Positions 5,049 through 6,371 of a stretch of 6,371 bases of DNA are shown here, in pieces. The number at the start of each line of letters is the position of its first letter. Position 1 is the stretch's first letter. This DNA is from Planctomycetota bacterium (GTDB lineage Bacteria; Planctomycetota; Planctomycetia; Pirellulales; Pirellulaceae), in assembly GCA_019347795.1 (NCBI GenBank), contig JAHWKS010000354.1:1-6371 (forward strand), written 5' to 3'. The translations under genes were made by a program, and so were the position numbers. The notes below the pieces were generated by a model that was given only the letters and a program-made list of their open reading frames with translations, ran no database searches and had not been told where the DNA came from.

Positions 5049-6371
5049 CTACGCCGACAGGCGCGCCGTCGGCCGCAACCGCTTGGCATCGCTGTTGGCG
5101 GGCTCCGGCATCGGCGGTTCCGGTTCGGGTTCGGGCGTGAGCGGCTTCAGCGACGGCTGGCCGGTCGGATCGGCATCCGACGGCTCGCCCTGCGATTCGC
5201 CTTCGGGAGGCGTCGGCTGCTGCTGCCCGCCGTTGCTCGGAGCCGGATACGTCGCGGCCGGCGGAGAATAGTAGCTGCTCGTGGCCGGGCCGGGAAGCGT
5301 GGCCGACGGCGTCGGGCAGGAGATCACCGGCGAATACGTGGTCACGGGAACTCGCATTACCACGGTTCGCGGCACGAGGCGGTGATACGTGTAAGGCACG
5401 CACTTCCGCACGGTGACCGGCGTCTGCACGGTCCGCACCTCGCTCACCATCCGGCACGTCTGCACGGGGATCTGCTCGACGCGCTCCTCGTACACCATCC
5501 GGCAAGTCGTCACCGGGACCTGCTGCACCACTTCCTGCTCCACCCAGCGGCACGTTTGCACCGGAATGCGGCGGGTCATCCGCTCGGTCACCGGCTTGCG
5601 AACCGTGATCGGGACCTGGCGGACTTCCTCGCTCGTCTCCATCCGGCACACCTGCTGGGGAACCTGATGCGTGACGACCTCGTCGCAATACCTGGTGACC
5701 TGCACCGGCACTTTCTGCATGACCGTCTGCGGCTGCATCGTCGTGACCGGCTGCTGACAAACGACGGGCGTATTCACCAGCACCCGCTGAACTTGCGTCG
5801 TGGCCGGCGTGACCTGCGGCGTCCAGTACAGGCCGCGGCGATGGAACAGGGTGTTGCCCGCGGCCGGATCGACGTGGAATCCCGGACGCAGCCACTCCAG
5901 GCCGTAGCCGGTGGTCGCGGCGGGGGTGGTGACGACCTGATCGACCGCCTGCGTCTGGTTCACAACGACGTTCTGCATCGTCGTGACCGGCTGATACGTG
6001 GTGACGCATTGATCCTGCATCACGGTTTCGGTGACCGGCCGCCGCACGACTTGCTGGACCTGCTGCATGTGCGTTTCCCAGACCGGCCGCTGCACCGTGT
6101 ACCGCTGCTCCTGCATCTGGGTTTCTTCCACCCAGCGGACCACGTCGTACGACTGCTCCTGATAGCTCGTCTCGAACACCGGCCGACGGACCGTGTAGCG
6201 TTGCTCGCGGGTGCTGGTCTCCGTGACCGGCCGGCCGACGGTGTATCGCCGCTCGCGCATGCTGGTTTCGATCACGGGCCGCTGCACCGTGATCTGCCGC
6301 TCGTGGAGCACGGTCTCGTACTCCAGCCGATACGCGGTGACCGGCTGCTGCTCGTAAATCGTCTTGCAGAC
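5049..6371 (-). CDS. YTV-repeat cell-wall protein (5' truncated)
   Basis: This is the C-terminal 440 residues of a large repeat protein; the frame is open to the window edge, so its signal peptide and more repeats lie beyond. It has four parts. First, eight 16-residue units (5964-6347), consensus R-x-Y-T-V-x-R-P-V-x-E-T-x-x-x-E. Second, a non-repeat insert containing GLEWLRPGFHVDPAAGNTLF and RRGLYW. Third, seven more 16-residue units of a second type (5376-5711), consensus VPVTTCRMVYEERVEQ. Fourth, a Pro/Gly/Ser-rich tail ending EPEPEPPMPEPANSDAKRLR. The visible part has 10 cysteines, mostly at a fixed place in the second repeat type. The YTV family is known from Rhodopirellula and associated with its proteinaceous, disulfide-stabilised wall, so a structural wall role is likely. 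The GTG at 6311 is not a credible start because repeats continue upstream of it. Confidence 0.87.
   Translation of the reverse strand, partial: VCKTIYEQQPVTAYRLEYETVLHERQITVQRPVIETSMRERRYTVGRPVTETSTREQRYTVRRPVFETSYQEQSYDVVRWVEETQMQEQRYTVQRPVWETHMQQVQQVVRRPVTETVMQDQCVTTYQPVTTMQNVVVNQTQAVDQVVTTPAATTGYGLEWLRPGFHVDPAAGNTLFHRRGLYWTPQVTPATTQVQRVLVNTPVVCQQPVTTMQPQTVMQKVPVQVTRYCDEVVTHQVPQQVCRMETSEEVRQVPITVRKPVTERMTRRIPVQTCRWVEQEVVQQVPVTTCRMVYEERVEQIPVQTCRMVSEVRTVQTPVTVRKCVPYTYHRLVPRTVVMRVPVTTYSPVISCPTPSATLPGPATSSYYSPPAATYPAPSNGGQQQPTPPEGESQGEPSDADPTGQPSLKPLTPEPEPEPPMPEPANSDAKRLRPTARLSA
5376..5711 (-). repeat. Seven 48-bp coding repeats, VPVxTCRM type
   Basis: Seven consecutive 16-codon units with no gaps, among them VPQQVCRMETSEEVRQ, IPVQTCRWVEQEVVQQ, VPVTTCRMVYEERVEQ and IPVQTCRMVSEVRTVQ. 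Cysteine is at position 6 in four of the seven. The alternating hydrophobic pattern suggests paired beta strands. The sequence differs from the YTV block, but the length is the same, which points to a common origin. Confidence 0.8.
5964..6347 (-). repeat. Eight 48-bp coding repeats, YTV type
   Basis: Eight consecutive 16-codon units. The best conserved are RRYTVGRPVTETSTRE, QRYTVRRPVFETSYQE and QRYTVQRPVWETHMQQ; the outer units (QPVTAYRLEYETVLHE, QCVTTYQPVTTMQN..) have decayed. At DNA level the shared core is a CCGGCC-x-CTGCACCGTG-like stretch on the + strand. The period is exact, with no insertions between units. Confidence 0.85.

Noticed and set aside
4873..6009. Minus-strand 378-codon frame overlapping the YTV gene
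   Set aside because: It is a Gly/Arg/Ala-rich alternative frame of the repeat gene; the YTV frame has clear periodic repeats and family identity.
5376..6347. Regular 48-bp spacing considered as a CRISPR array
   Set aside because: The units are coding, diverged along their whole length and have no repeat/spacer division; the period is 16 codons of a repeat protein.

Overview
The window looks like a GC-rich planctomycete chromosome, probably of the Pirellulales type. The main evidence is the right-hand gene: a Cys-containing protein built from 16-residue units of the form R-x-Y-T-V-x-R-P-V-x-E-T. I recognise this as the YTV repeat family known from the protein cell walls of Rhodopirellula and relatives. 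The integrase and the DUF3987 protein also resemble planctomycete versions, as far as I can judge by eye.

Layout. Positions 1 to about 3300 are the right end of an integrated mobile element, all on the + strand and tightly packed: a 5'-truncated DUF3987 primase/helicase-like ATPase; a small protein with a TubC-docking-like N-terminus and a CxxC...CxxC zinc ribbon, overlapping the ATPase stop by 4 bases; a 75-residue XRE-type regulator; and, 3 bases later, a tyrosine recombinase. The recombinase frame runs into the 3' half of a tRNA-Glu(CTC) gene on the minus strand and stops at the codon opposite the anticodon loop. The tRNA gene is therefore the attachment site, with the element joined to its 3' side. 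The tRNA keeps a promoter on its host side, while its terminator lies inside the recombinase gene, in element DNA. The left end of the element is outside the window.

From 3339 to the end is chromosomal DNA with three genes, all on the minus strand and all for exported or envelope proteins. The YTV-repeat wall protein (5' end off the window) comes first in the direction of transcription. It is followed by a 333-base non-coding gap full of small palindromes, then a histidine-rich putative metal-binding lipoprotein, then a 77-base gap with tandem hairpins, then a secreted protein carrying what looks like the last segment of a secretin domain plus a helical C-terminus. Hairpins lie directly after the stops of all three.

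How it fits together: the element genes form one likely operon (replication ATPase, small accessory protein, regulator, integrase). The most unusual part is the junction. The last 40 or so codons of the integrase also carry, on the other strand, the terminator and the 3' half of the host tRNA. I see no CRISPR array, defence cassette, rRNA or transposase.
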